The translations under genes were made by a program, and so were the position numbers. A stretch of 7,171 nt of DNA from Pseudobacteriovorax antillogorgiicola. Lineage in GTDB: Bacteria; Bdellovibrionota_B; Oligoflexia; Oligoflexales; RGVZ01. The notes beneath the pieces were generated by a model, which was not told where the DNA came from, did not search any database, and saw only the letters and a program-made list of their open reading frames with translations. Below, piece by piece: positions 1-6,422 of the stretch. Where the stretch lies: contig CAMDGW010000123.1 of the NCBI GenBank assembly GCA_945897695.1, positions 1-7,171 on the forward strand. Reading direction: 5' to 3'. The number at the start of each line of letters is the position of its first letter. Position 1 is the stretch's first letter.

Positions 1-31
1 AAAAGATTTCCTAAAAAATTTTTGCAACTAA

Positions 32-53
32 CAATGGCGTAACAACGCCATCG
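32..53 (-). terminator. Candidate hairpin terminator of the membrane-protein gene
   Basis: Read on the minus strand, 11 bases past the TAA stop there is a perfect 7-bp inverted repeat, ATGGCGT and ACGCCAT, around a TGTT loop. It can extend by one G-T and one C-G pair. The sequence after the stem (TTGTTAGTTGC) is only moderately T-rich, and the pure T run (TTTTTT) comes later, after an A run. It is therefore an imperfect intrinsic terminator. The position just after the gene supports the call, but the weak T tract keeps confidence moderate. Confidence 0.42.
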
Positions 54-63
54 ATATTCTGGC

Positions 64-591
64 TTACTTTTCGTCGCCGGCGCCATCGTGGTCTTCTTTC
101 TTGTCGTTGCCCTCATGGCCGCCTTCTCCGCCGTCAGAATGTGTGGAACCCGTGATTTCTGGGTGTCTTATTTTTCCGCCGTCATGCCCCACTTTGGCCA
201 TCGACGTACTTGCGAACAACGTGCCGACAAAAACTATCTTCGTGGCTATTCTTAGCCTGCTCGGCTGACGCCGTCCCAGGATGTATCCAGCAAGTGCAAG
301 TCCTCCTGTAATCAGTGCTACAACTAACGATGCCTCAGCTGCCTCCTCGTGCTCATGAATAGCGGATTCAGTGACGCCTGGAAGATGCTCCACCCCTTCC
401 TCTGCAGGTTCCCCGGTTAGGTAAGCAGGGATAGCAAGTAGAGCGACTACAAAGGTACCAAGAAGCGCTAGACGTCTAATGCGGTCATCACCTCGCCAAA
501 TAACTAGGAGCAGAATTGGTACCAGAAAAATAAATCCAACAATGGGAAGGTGATTAAGCATCAGATGCATTTGGGGGCCGTTAAATATCAT
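64..591 (-). CDS. Four-helix membrane protein with conserved histidines and a His/acidic tail (DUF2231-like)
   Basis: A 175-residue integral membrane protein of unknown function. Four hydrophobic segments are visible at about residues 13-32, 39-58, 86-106 and 115-135. Motifs typical of a widespread family of small membrane proteins, often labelled DUF2231-like, are HLMLNHLPIVG near the N-terminus, YLTGEPAEE after helix 2, HEHEEAAE before helix 3, and GHDGGKIRHPEI after helix 4. Histidines recur next to membrane boundaries (9, 14, 69, 79, 81, 136, 143), which may mean metal or haem binding; that is inference. The last 30 or so residues form a hydrophilic tail rich in His, Asp, Glu, Gly and Lys, which I believe most relatives lack. 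I chose the ATG at 591 because GGAG lies 8 bases upstream and the protein then begins directly at the family motif. An in-frame TTG at 645 would add 18 residues but has no ribosome site. The gene follows gloB on the same strand after a 110-base gap with its own candidate promoter, so it is probably a separate unit. Confidence 0.82.
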   Translation of the reverse strand: MIFNGPQMHLMLNHLPIVGFIFLVPILLLVIWRGDDRIRRLALLGTFVVALLAIPAYLTGEPAEEGVEHLPGVTESAIHEHEEAAEASLVVALITGGLALAGYILGRRQPSRLRIATKIVFVGTLFASTSMAKVGHDGGKIRHPEITGSTHSDGGEGGHEGNDKKEDHDGAGDEK

Positions 592-599
592 GACGTAAT

Positions 600-603
600 C
601 TCC
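600..603 (-). promoter_or_regulatory. Ribosome binding site deciding the start of the membrane-protein gene
   Basis: GGAG on the minus strand sits 8 bases before the ATG at 591. The alternative TTG at 645 has no purine-rich site in front of it. This favours the shorter, 175-residue protein. Confidence 0.6.
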
Positions 604-642
604 GGATGAGCTCGTCAGCGGGGACGAGGCGATATTTTTTGT

Positions 643-657
643 CAACTCATTGAGTTG
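643..657. promoter_or_regulatory. Perfect 15-base palindrome, candidate operator
   Basis: CAACTCA and TGAGTTG form a perfect 7-bp inverted repeat around a single central base. It lies in the leader of the membrane-protein gene, about 10-25 bases downstream of the transcription start predicted from the -10 box at 675-680. The size and position fit a homodimeric repressor site, but no regulator can be named and only one copy was seen in this window. A short RNA hairpin is ruled out by the single-base loop. Confidence 0.35.
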
Positions 658-674
658 GCAATTTTATTTTCAGA

Positions 675-702
675 GTATTACCATAAATAGACCATAGAAC
701 AA
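675..702 (-). promoter_or_regulatory. Candidate promoter of the membrane-protein gene
   Basis: On the minus strand, TTGTTC (about 697-702) is followed after 16 bases by TAATAC (675-680). A TG dinucleotide one base before the -10 makes it an extended -10. The predicted start, near 668, gives a leader of roughly 77 bases containing the 643-657 palindrome. This is a motif match only. Confidence 0.35.
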
Positions 703-1431
703 TTAGAACTTATTTCTAGCATCCCGGTATCTAGAAAAATCAGCTAAGCTTTTTGCCAAAAGAAATGGATTAGTCTTGAGTTCATCTTCGAGAAGAAGAG
801 GGACGGTGAATAGTCCCTTTTGGCGCAGTAAGTAAGATTTTTTAAGCCGTTCATGAACCGTTTTGTTTTCTGGTATTGCTTGAGCGGCAAAGCCACCATT
901 ATTTATGGTGTATTCATGGGCGCAATAAATTTTTGTTTGTGGATCAAGAGATTTCAAACGTTGCAGCGAATGAAACATCTGATCATACGTACCCTCAAAA
1001 ACCCTACCGCAACCCATGCCAAACAAAACATCACCTGTGAAAGCTACTTTTTCTTCTTTTGATATGTAAGCAATATGACCTGTGGTGTGGCCTGGAAGAT
1101 GCCACACGTCAAATGCTTGTTGTCCAATAATGATGTGATCTCCCTCGGAAACCTGGTTTGTTAACTGTGGAAGTCGATGGGCGTCATTGGTAAATCCAAT
1201 GACTTTGCAGTTTGGATAAGCCGCCTTTAGCCCTTGGACACCGCTCGTGTGATCACTGTGATGGTGAGTGATGAGAATGTGAGTTAGTTGCCAAGATTTT
1301 CTGGCTAGGAATTCTTCGACTGGATCTGAGACTGCTGGATCGATTACGACGGCACGAGACGAGTCGACTTGGACGACGTGAATATAATTATCTGTCAGGA
1401 CTGGCAGCGAGTGAATTTCAAAGTTGGACAA
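703..1431 (-). CDS. gloB: Hydroxyacylglutathione hydrolase (glyoxalase II)
   Basis: A metallo-beta-lactamase-fold thioesterase that hydrolyses S-lactoylglutathione to D-lactate and glutathione, the second step of cytosolic methylglyoxal detoxification. The 242-residue protein shows the glyoxalase II hallmarks in order: PVLTDNYIHVV near the N-terminus; the metal motif THHHSDHTSG (ligands His56, His58, Asp60, His61); HLPGHTTGH (His115); the bridging aspartate in FTGD (Asp134); GCGRVFEGT; CAHEYT (His172); and a C-terminal TNPFL. All seven expected binuclear-metal ligands are present, and the length is close to the usual 250 or so. I chose the TTG at 1431 because AGGGGG lies 6 bases upstream and the protein then begins 13 residues before DNY, close to E. 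coli GloB. Longer in-frame starts exist at ATG 1464/1461 and TTG 1515, but none has a visible ribosome site. The gene is divergent from the CAP-protein gene. Specificity for glutathione thioesters over another thiol is inferred from family resemblance. Confidence 0.93.
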   Translation of the reverse strand: MSNFEIHSLPVLTDNYIHVVQVDSSRAVVIDPAVSDPVEEFLARKSWQLTHILITHHHSDHTSGVQGLKAAYPNCKVIGFTNDAHRLPQLTNQVSEGDHIIIGQQAFDVWHLPGHTTGHIAYISKEEKVAFTGDVLFGMGCGRVFEGTYDQMFHSLQRLKSLDPQTKIYCAHEYTINNGGFAAQAIPENKTVHERLKKSYLLRQKGLFTVPLLLEDELKTNPFLLAKSLADFSRYRDARNKF

Positions 1432-1437
1432 GGCTTT

Positions 1438-1443
1438 CCCCCT
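1438..1443 (-). promoter_or_regulatory. Strong ribosome binding site for a TTG start of gloB
   Basis: AGGGGG on the minus strand lies 6 bases before the TTG at 1431. Because the upstream ATG codons at 1461 and 1464 lack any comparable site, this decides the start in favour of TTG. Confidence 0.6.
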
Positions 1444-1471
1444 CGTGTAGGTGTCAGACATCATTACAGTT

Positions 1472-1488
1472 TGTTCGGAGCGTGAACA
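1472..1488. promoter_or_regulatory. TGTTC-N7-GAACA dyad in the gloB leader
   Basis: TGTTC and GAACA form a perfect 5-bp inverted repeat with a 7-base spacer, about 30 bases downstream of the start predicted from the -10 at 1524-1529. The position fits a repressor site. Its half-site order is the reverse of the GAAC-N4-GTTC LexA box of Gram-positive bacteria, so I do not call it a LexA site. A dyad this short can arise by chance. Confidence 0.22.
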
Positions 1489-1523
1489 CAATAGCAATGT
1501 CGCGACACGCTCCAAGTTCCCGA

Positions 1524-1532
1524 TATTATAGC
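1524..1532 (-). promoter_or_regulatory. Extended -10 promoter of gloB
   Basis: The minus strand carries a perfect TATAAT (1524-1529) preceded by TGC, that is, the extended -10 form TGnTATAAT. No good -35 hexamer is found 16-18 bases upstream, which is typical of extended -10 promoters. The predicted start is near 1517, giving a leader of about 86 bases before the TTG at 1431. Confidence 0.55.
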
Positions 1533-1565
1533 AGTATTTTGTGGCCTATGCCTTTGGGCCAGTCT

Positions 1566-1593
1566 TTGCATTATGGGGTGGTATCCCGTGCAA
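1566..1593 (+). promoter_or_regulatory. Dyad / possible hairpin upstream of the CAP-protein gene
   Basis: TTGCA (1566-1570) and TGCAA (1589-1593) are inverted repeats. The intervening bases can extend the pairing (TGGG with CCCG, one wobble) after a two- to three-base bulge. The same stretch holds a weak promoter-like pair, TTGCAT and TGCAAT, with 17-base spacing. It may therefore be the promoter with an overlapping operator, or a leader hairpin just before the ribosome site at 1605-1610. The two readings cannot be separated from sequence alone. Confidence 0.25.
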
Positions 1594-1604
1594 TGTATTT
1601 TTTT

Positions 1605-1610
1605 GAGGAG
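1605..1610 (+). promoter_or_regulatory. Ribosome binding site of the CAP-protein gene
   Basis: GAGGAG lies 10 bases before the ATG at 1621. A nearer ATG at 1614 is in another frame, which ends at 1712 without any recognisable domain. The ATG at 1621 opens on a signal peptide and is the true start. Confidence 0.6.
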
Positions 1611-1620
1611 TGGATGAACC

Positions 1621-2676
1621 ATGCAAAATTTGAGTTCCAAGCTGCCATACCGTCATGCGACGACGGTCCTGATTGCCAGTTCAGCGTTACTTGCCATTTC
1701 ATGCAGACTTAAACCCATAGACGATATTAGATCAGCTGGTGGTGCCGCGCGCATCTCGTCGGTATCGATGCCTGTTCCTGAAAAATTAAAACCCTACCTT
1801 GTTGATGGAAAAATTGACGCATGGTCACTATCAATAATCGGTGGTGTCTGTGCAAATGGTGCGATGACTCCAGTTTCACACAAAGAGAAATTTGGTCTGT
1901 TTTCCGGCTCGGATATTTTACTGAGTGAAAAGATTACTGCTAATTGTGCTTACACATTTACCATGTCATTAGGTAAAGCGAGTGCTGACAAGACAAAACT
2001 CGAAAAAGTATACCTTACAAATGATCTCGATAGTAAGCGCACGGAAATCACCGCTGAACAGAATAAGGGCGGGAAAGTTCCCGTTACGATTATGCTTTAC
2101 TTCACTTCGGATGGCACCGCAGCCCTCGGCGCGACCTCGGGAGCTCCTCTCGATCCGACGGCGTCCAATAATAATACGCTGACACCTGATGCAACCTTAA
2201 ACAACGGGGCGTCGAATCAACCGGCGCCAGCGCCTGAGCCCACTGCTAACGCGACTTGCTACAAGGGTGATTCAGTTATTTGTAAAATTGAATTTTTGAT
2301 TGCCGAGAAGACAAACGAATATCGAAAAAAATCGGGACTTCGCGAGCTTGATTATGATGCAAAGATCGCCTTTGTTGCCCGTGACTGGTCTAAGAAACAG
2401 TCGGCGAGTGGAAGTATCGGTCATAGTGGCTTCCCTAGCTCACGCACGTCAGTATATCGCCAGGAGTTTGGTGCGGCGCCTTTTTTGACTGCAGAAAATG
2501 TGGCCTATAACTACTGTAATGCGGGCAATGAAGCTGCAGCCGCAGGAGCATTTATCGATCAGTGGTGGAACAGTTCTGGGCATCGCCGCAACATGCTTGG
2601 TGGTCATAATGCCATCGGTGTCGGCGTTGAGCGAGATTCAAGTGGTCGGTGCTACGGCACACAGATTTTTAGATGA
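1621..2676 (+). CDS. Exported CAP/SCP-domain protein, probable lipoprotein
   Basis: A 351-residue secreted protein. Residues 1-28 form a signal peptide: basic residues (Lys7, Arg11), a hydrophobic stretch, then AISC. This resembles a lipobox with Cys28 as the lipidated residue, although Ala at -3 is atypical. Residues about 29-170 form a domain I do not recognise. Residues 174-212 are a Pro/Asn/Thr/Ala-rich linker. Residues about 222-351 are a CAP (SCP/PR-1-like) domain, with TNEYRKKSGL, GHSGF (His268), AENVAYNY (Glu292) and WNSSGHRRNML (His321) supplying the usual His/Glu cleft residues. Six cysteines beyond Cys28 (77, 109, 213, 221, 299, 344) could form disulfides, consistent with export. 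Bacterial CAP proteins act outside the cytoplasm with poorly defined roles, so no substrate can be given. The gene stands alone on the plus strand, divergent from gloB and almost abutting the convergent Smr gene. Confidence 0.85.
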   Translation: MQNLSSKLPYRHATTVLIASSALLAISCRLKPIDDIRSAGGAARISSVSMPVPEKLKPYLVDGKIDAWSLSIIGGVCANGAMTPVSHKEKFGLFSGSDILLSEKITANCAYTFTMSLGKASADKTKLEKVYLTNDLDSKRTEITAEQNKGGKVPVTIMLYFTSDGTAALGATSGAPLDPTASNNNTLTPDATLNNGASNQPAPAPEPTANATCYKGDSVICKIEFLIAEKTNEYRKKSGLRELDYDAKIAFVARDWSKKQSASGSIGHSGFPSSRTSVYRQEFGAAPFLTAENVAYNYCNAGNEAAAAGAFIDQWWNSSGHRRNMLGGHNAIGVGVERDSSGRCYGTQIFR

Positions 2677-2692
2677 AAATTATCGTAATTTT
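2676..2692. repeat. A/T-only inverted repeat spanning two convergent stop codons
   Basis: AAAATTA and TAATTTT are perfect inverted repeats around TCG. They begin at the last base of the CAP-protein stop and run over the stop of the Smr gene. All seven pairs are A-T, so the hairpin would be weak. It might be a poor bidirectional terminator, since no other space exists between the two genes, or simply chance in A/T-rich sequence. Confidence 0.3.
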
Positions 2693-3192
2693 ACGTCAAA
2701 ATGACCTTTAAGGTACATGCCCCCGAGATTGAGTTCATGGGGGCTCACTTCTATTGTGACAATCCGCTTACGGAATGTGGCTTCGACCACATGATGGATT
2801 TCTGAAATTAATTGCGGCGCACGACCTTTTGAGTGATGCCCCTTGCCTGTGATGATTCTAATGTCGACCACCTGGCCGTTGGCGTTTGTCAGAACATCGT
2901 TAATAGCTCTGATTACATATGTTTGAGCTTCAGCTACCGTCAGTCCGTGAAGATCAATCGTATGACGAGCGGCCGATTTCTGAGTGCGGTGAGCGTTACG
3001 AGATTTTTCGTTCTCTAGGTCATCGTCTTTAGGGCGAAACTTTTGAGTTTCTAAAGCTTCACGAAAAAGCTTAGCCTCTTCCTCTTGCCGTATACGAGGA
3101 TCGATTGCGGTGTCGTTAGTCATTTCCTCTTCTTCCCACTCTGGGGTGAAGGGCTTTTTTTGTTTTGATGGTTTTTTTGGTGGATGTTTCAT
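2680..3192 (-). CDS. Stand-alone Smr-domain protein, last gene of the imuB-dnaE2 operon
   Basis: A 170-residue soluble protein. Residues 1-75 are highly charged and probably disordered (Lys/Pro-rich start, then Glu-rich runs such as WEEEEM). Residues about 76-168 form an Smr domain, with IDLHGLTVAEAQ (79-90), RIITGKGHHSKG (112-123) and a C-terminal GGMYLKGHFDV. Smr domains occur at the end of MutS2 and as stand-alone proteins such as SmrA/SmrB; several are DNA or RNA endonucleases. The LDLHG-type and TGxGxHS-type motifs are intact, so activity is plausible but unproven. The ATG overlaps the dnaE2 stop as ATGA, with no convincing ribosome site of its own, so translation is probably coupled to dnaE2. 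It may act with the mutasome, or just share its transcript. The stop is 3 bases from the stop of the facing CAP-protein gene. Confidence 0.88.
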   Translation of the reverse strand: MKHPPKKPSKQKKPFTPEWEEEEMTNDTAIDPRIRQEEEAKLFREALETQKFRPKDDDLENEKSRNAHRTQKSAARHTIDLHGLTVAEAQTYVIRAINDVLTNANGQVVDIRIITGKGHHSKGRAPQLISEIHHVVEATFRKRIVTIEVSPHELNLGGMYLKGHFDVKLR

Positions 3193-6100
3193 GAATTCAT
3201 CATAGCTGCTTTAGCTGGTGATGGGTATCCATGATTTTGCTGAGATGGCATTGGAATGACCTCTGCTTTAGAAATCTTTGGTGCAAAGGCATCTTTGACC
3301 AGAATCGAATGAGCCCCACTACTGCTTTGTAGTTTACCAGAGACGCATAAAAACGATTGGCCGGCTATCTTGGCGGCGATGCGCTGGAGCGTTTCTGGTG
3401 TTATAGCTAGGTTAAAAAATCCAGTTTCGTCTTCCAGGGTGATAAACATCATACCGTTTGCACTAGGAGGGCGCTGTTGGATTAATATCATGCCAAAGAT
3501 GGTGATCACTTGATTTGGGATCAGATCGTCAAGATCTTGGGCTTTTTTAAGTTTGGATACTGGGACGTCATAGCACCAGGCCTCATCTCTTATGAATTGA
3601 CTGGGATGAGCATAAAGACAAGTTTGAAAGCTTGAAAAGTCTTGTTGGATACTTTCTTCTTTTTTCTCCTCTGGAAAACGCGATGAAAGCTCAACATCTT
3701 CAAGCCATGAAGAATGTGGTGCGGCAGCAGCAATCCAGACGGCAGAACGTCTCGAAAGTCCAAAGATAGAAAAACTATTAGCTGCGGCCAGTGCCGTAAG
3801 ATCGTGACGTGGGATCTTGGTGTGCTGAAGAAATTGCTCCCATGATGTCCAGGTACCTATGCGTTTTCTTGTGCGCTCAATTTGTTCTCCTGATTTTTTG
3901 GATAGGCCTGTAATAAGACTAAACCCTAAACGAATCGCAAAATCTCTCGTACTTCCAGGTGATAGAGGCTCAAGGGTTGAGTCCCAGCTTGAATGATTGA
4001 CGCATACGGGAAGTACGGCGATCGCTTGTCGACGAGCTGCCTGAATCAATGCGTGAGGCGAATAAAATCCCATAGGTTGAGAGTTCAAAAGCGCAGTGAA
4101 GAAGGCCGCAGGGTAATGGCACTTAAGATAAGACGAAGCGTAGGCAAGCAGTGCAAATGAGACAGAATGGGACTCAGGAAATCCATATTCAGCAAATCCT
4201 TTCATCTGGGCCAAGATGGCTTCAGCAAAATCTGGAGCAATACCGTTTTTTTGCATGCCTGTTGCCAGTTTATTGAGCCATGGATTGATGTCTCCACGCA
4301 TGGACCAAGCTCCCATGTTCTTACGAAGTTCGTTAGCCTCACCTGGGGAGAAGTCTCCAATAGCCATGGCAATCCGCATCACCTGTTCTTGGAAGATGGG
4401 AATGCCAAGGGTTCGGTGTAAGATGGGACGTAGTTTTTCGTCAGGATAAGTGACAGGTTCCAGGCCATGGCGACGCCGCAGGAAGGGATGCACCATGCCA
4501 CCTTGGATTGGTCCAGGTCGAATAATCGCAACCTCAATGACGAGATCATAAAAGGTCCTTGGCCTAAGTTTCGGCAGCATGGACATTTGGGCGCGAGACT
4601 CAATTTGAAATGTGCCGACGGTATCAGCTCGTTGAATCATCTTGTAGGTGGCAGGATCCTCCTGAGGAATGCTCGCCAGGGTGAGGGGCTGTTGGAACTG
4701 ATTTGAGACGAGCGACAGAGCTTTGCGAATAGCAGATAGCATGCCAAGAGCCAGGATGTCGATTTTAAAAAATCCAAGATCTTCGATGTCATCTTTACAC
4801 CATTGAATGACCGATCGACCCTCCATAGTGGCTGGCTCCTGAGGTACCAGCTGACAAAGAGGGCGATCAGCAATCATAAATCCACCGGAGTGTATGCCCA
4901 GGTGACGTGGGAAGCCTTTTAGTTCGTTGGTCAGTTCAAGCCAAAGATCCCAAGGGATGTCTTTTGCTGCAGAGTCGTCTTTGAGGTGCCCTACTACGTC
5001 TTTTGTAGTTTTGCCGGCATTCACCCGTGATGCCATAAAGTCACTGGCCTGGCTTAAGATATCATCCGAGATACCCAAAGCTTTTCCACAGGCTCGGAGC
5101 GCGCCTTTTTTCCGGAATGTTATGACGTTAGCTACCATCGCCGATTTTTCGCGACCGTAACGTTTATAGATGTATTGAATCACCTCTTCTCGGCGTTCAT
5201 GTTCAAAATCCACATCAATGTCTGGTGGATCGCCACGTTCTACGCTGATAAAACGCTCAAACAAAAGATCGAACTTCATGGGGTCCACTGCTGTAACGCC
5301 GAGCACAAAGCATACGGCTGAATTGGCAGCTGATCCCCTACCCTGACAGAGAATCCTTTGTTTTCTAGCCCACGCCACAATATCCCAGACCGTCAAAAAA
5401 TAGTCAGCAAAGCCTAACGTGTCGATTAGCTGTAGCTCGTGTTCAATCAGTGAGCGTACTTTGGGTGGCAATGTTTGATCATAGGTTTCCTGTGCCCCCG
5501 CCCAGGTGAGAGCTGTTAAATAAGACTGCGCGGTATGCCCAGGGGGAATCATTTCTTTCGGATAACGGTAGCGCAGCTCAGCAAATGAAAAGTGGCAACT
5601 GCCAGCAAGACGTTTTGAGTTTTGGATGGCCTGATCAAACAGTGGAAAACTTTGAAAACGCTTATATATGTCAGTCACCGGAATGAGCGAACGCTCATCA
5701 TTGACAAACGTGTGAGCTACCGCCTCATCAAGGGTTAGATTGGTACGAATAGCTGCCAGAATATCACAAAGTTTTTTGCGAGATCGCTCATGCATAAAAG
5801 GATCAAGGGAGAGCAAGGGCTTAATCTCAGTATTTGCTTGCACACTGAGTGCTCTTTTCATCCAGATGTCTTCTGACGCAGAAAGGTGACGACTAAAAGC
5901 CATAAACGTGTCGTCAGCACCAAAAAGATCTTTGATGGCAAGACACTGTTCTTCCCAGGATTTTGGATCCTTACGTAGCATTCCTCGCATGGGAATAATA
6001 GCGCTCAGATCCGTCAATCTCATAGCGGACAGGTCGGAAAGTGAGAGATGAGCGTTGTGTTTGCCACCCTTGTGGGCAAGAGACAGGATTTGGCAAAGAT

Positions 6101-6422
6101 GACCATAACCAGTAGCCGAGCGTGCGATCAGTGCAATGGTGTTTTGCTGAATAACTGGCTCATGATGATCTTGTGTTAGATGAAGCTCTGCCCCATAAAA
6201 TAAGGAAGGTCTTGTCTTCTCATCCATAGACTTCCAGTGACGATAGGTCCTGGCCAGACCATAAGCGCCATCAAAGTCACAGACGGCTAGTCCTGCATAG
6301 CCATAGTCTTTGGCGCTCTCCAGCATCTCATGGGGGTGAGATGCACCGTGAAGAAAGCTGAAGTTGGTGTGTGCAAGCCATTCAATCCAATGATGATTTT
6401 CTTGTTTAACCGTAGAGTCCAT
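3189..6422 (-). CDS. dnaE2: Error-prone DNA polymerase III alpha subunit DnaE2 (ImuC)
   Basis: A C-family DNA polymerase used in SOS-induced translesion synthesis with ImuB and ImuA, lacking a proofreading exonuclease domain. The 1077-residue protein has the DnaE2 layout. A PHP domain starts with TNFSFLHGASHP (about residues 19-30). The polymerase core has CQGRGSAANS (359-368), PDIDVDFEHERREEVIQY (400-417; catalytic Asp403 and Asp405) and FKIDILALG (Asp555). A helix-hairpin-helix region with FGLSRRSAVW lies near 887-896, and a C-terminal OB fold with FGMILIQQRPPSANG and FITLEDETGFFN lies at about 975-1005. Length matches the family (about 1000-1100). I chose the ATG at 6422, which has GGGAG 11 bases upstream and starts close to the PHP motif. 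In-frame ATGs at 6440, 6446 and 6476 would lengthen the overlap with imuB and have no ribosome site. In the PHP domain, the first metal-binding His (ELH in relatives) is replaced by Leu. The gene overlaps imuB by 17 bases and the Smr gene by 4. Confidence 0.96.
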   Translation of the reverse strand: MDSTVKQENHHWIEWLAHTNFSFLHGASHPHEMLESAKDYGYAGLAVCDFDGAYGLARTYRHWKSMDEKTRPSLFYGAELHLTQDHHEPVIQQNTIALIARSATGYGHLCQILSLAHKGGKHNAHLSLSDLSAMRLTDLSAIIPMRGMLRKDPKSWEEQCLAIKDLFGADDTFMAFSRHLSASEDIWMKRALSVQANTEIKPLLSLDPFMHERSRKKLCDILAAIRTNLTLDEAVAHTFVNDERSLIPVTDIYKRFQSFPLFDQAIQNSKRLAGSCHFSFAELRYRYPKEMIPPGHTAQSYLTALTWAGAQETYDQTLPPKVRSLIEHELQLIDTLGFADYFLTVWDIVAWARKQRILCQGRGSAANSAVCFVLGVTAVDPMKFDLLFERFISVERGDPPDIDVDFEHERREEVIQYIYKRYGREKSAMVANVITFRKKGALRACGKALGISDDILSQASDFMASRVNAGKTTKDVVGHLKDDSAAKDIPWDLWLELTNELKGFPRHLGIHSGGFMIADRPLCQLVPQEPATMEGRSVIQWCKDDIEDLGFFKIDILALGMLSAIRKALSLVSNQFQQPLTLASIPQEDPATYKMIQRADTVGTFQIESRAQMSMLPKLRPRTFYDLVIEVAIIRPGPIQGGMVHPFLRRRHGLEPVTYPDEKLRPILHRTLGIPIFQEQVMRIAMAIGDFSPGEANELRKNMGAWSMRGDINPWLNKLATGMQKNGIAPDFAEAILAQMKGFAEYGFPESHSVSFALLAYASSYLKCHYPAAFFTALLNSQPMGFYSPHALIQAARRQAIAVLPVCVNHSSWDSTLEPLSPGSTRDFAIRLGFSLITGLSKKSGEQIERTRKRIGTWTSWEQFLQHTKIPRHDLTALAAANSFSIFGLSRRSAVWIAAAAPHSSWLEDVELSSRFPEEKKEESIQQDFSSFQTCLYAHPSQFIRDEAWCYDVPVSKLKKAQDLDDLIPNQVITIFGMILIQQRPPSANGMMFITLEDETGFFNLAITPETLQRIAAKIAGQSFLCVSGKLQSSSGAHSILVKDAFAPKISKAEVIPMPSQQNHGYPSPAKAAMMNS

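Noticed and set aside
640..645. TTGACA as the -35 of a minus-strand promoter
   Set aside because: No -10-like hexamer lies 16-18 bases downstream; the sequence there is C/G-rich (CCCGCT).
853..1062. Plus-strand open frame of 69 codons inside gloB
   Set aside because: It lies antisense to a complete glyoxalase II whose metal motifs are intact, and has no ribosome site or recognisable domain.
1472..1488. SOS (LexA) box in the gloB leader
   Set aside because: The half-sites are in the order TGTTC...GAACA with 7 bases between. This matches neither CTGT-N8-ACAG nor GAAC-N4-GTTC, and gloB is not an expected SOS gene.
1482..1712. Plus-strand open frame overlapping the start of the CAP-protein gene
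   Set aside because: It runs out of frame through the signal peptide of the real gene and shows no domain. Its inner ATG at 1614 is too close to the GAGGAG site, while the ATG at 1621 opens a clear exported protein.
4379..4873. Overlapping minus- and plus-strand open frames within the polymerase core of dnaE2
   Set aside because: They are alternative-frame readings of a continuous, motif-rich dnaE2 frame. None has start signals or family resemblance.
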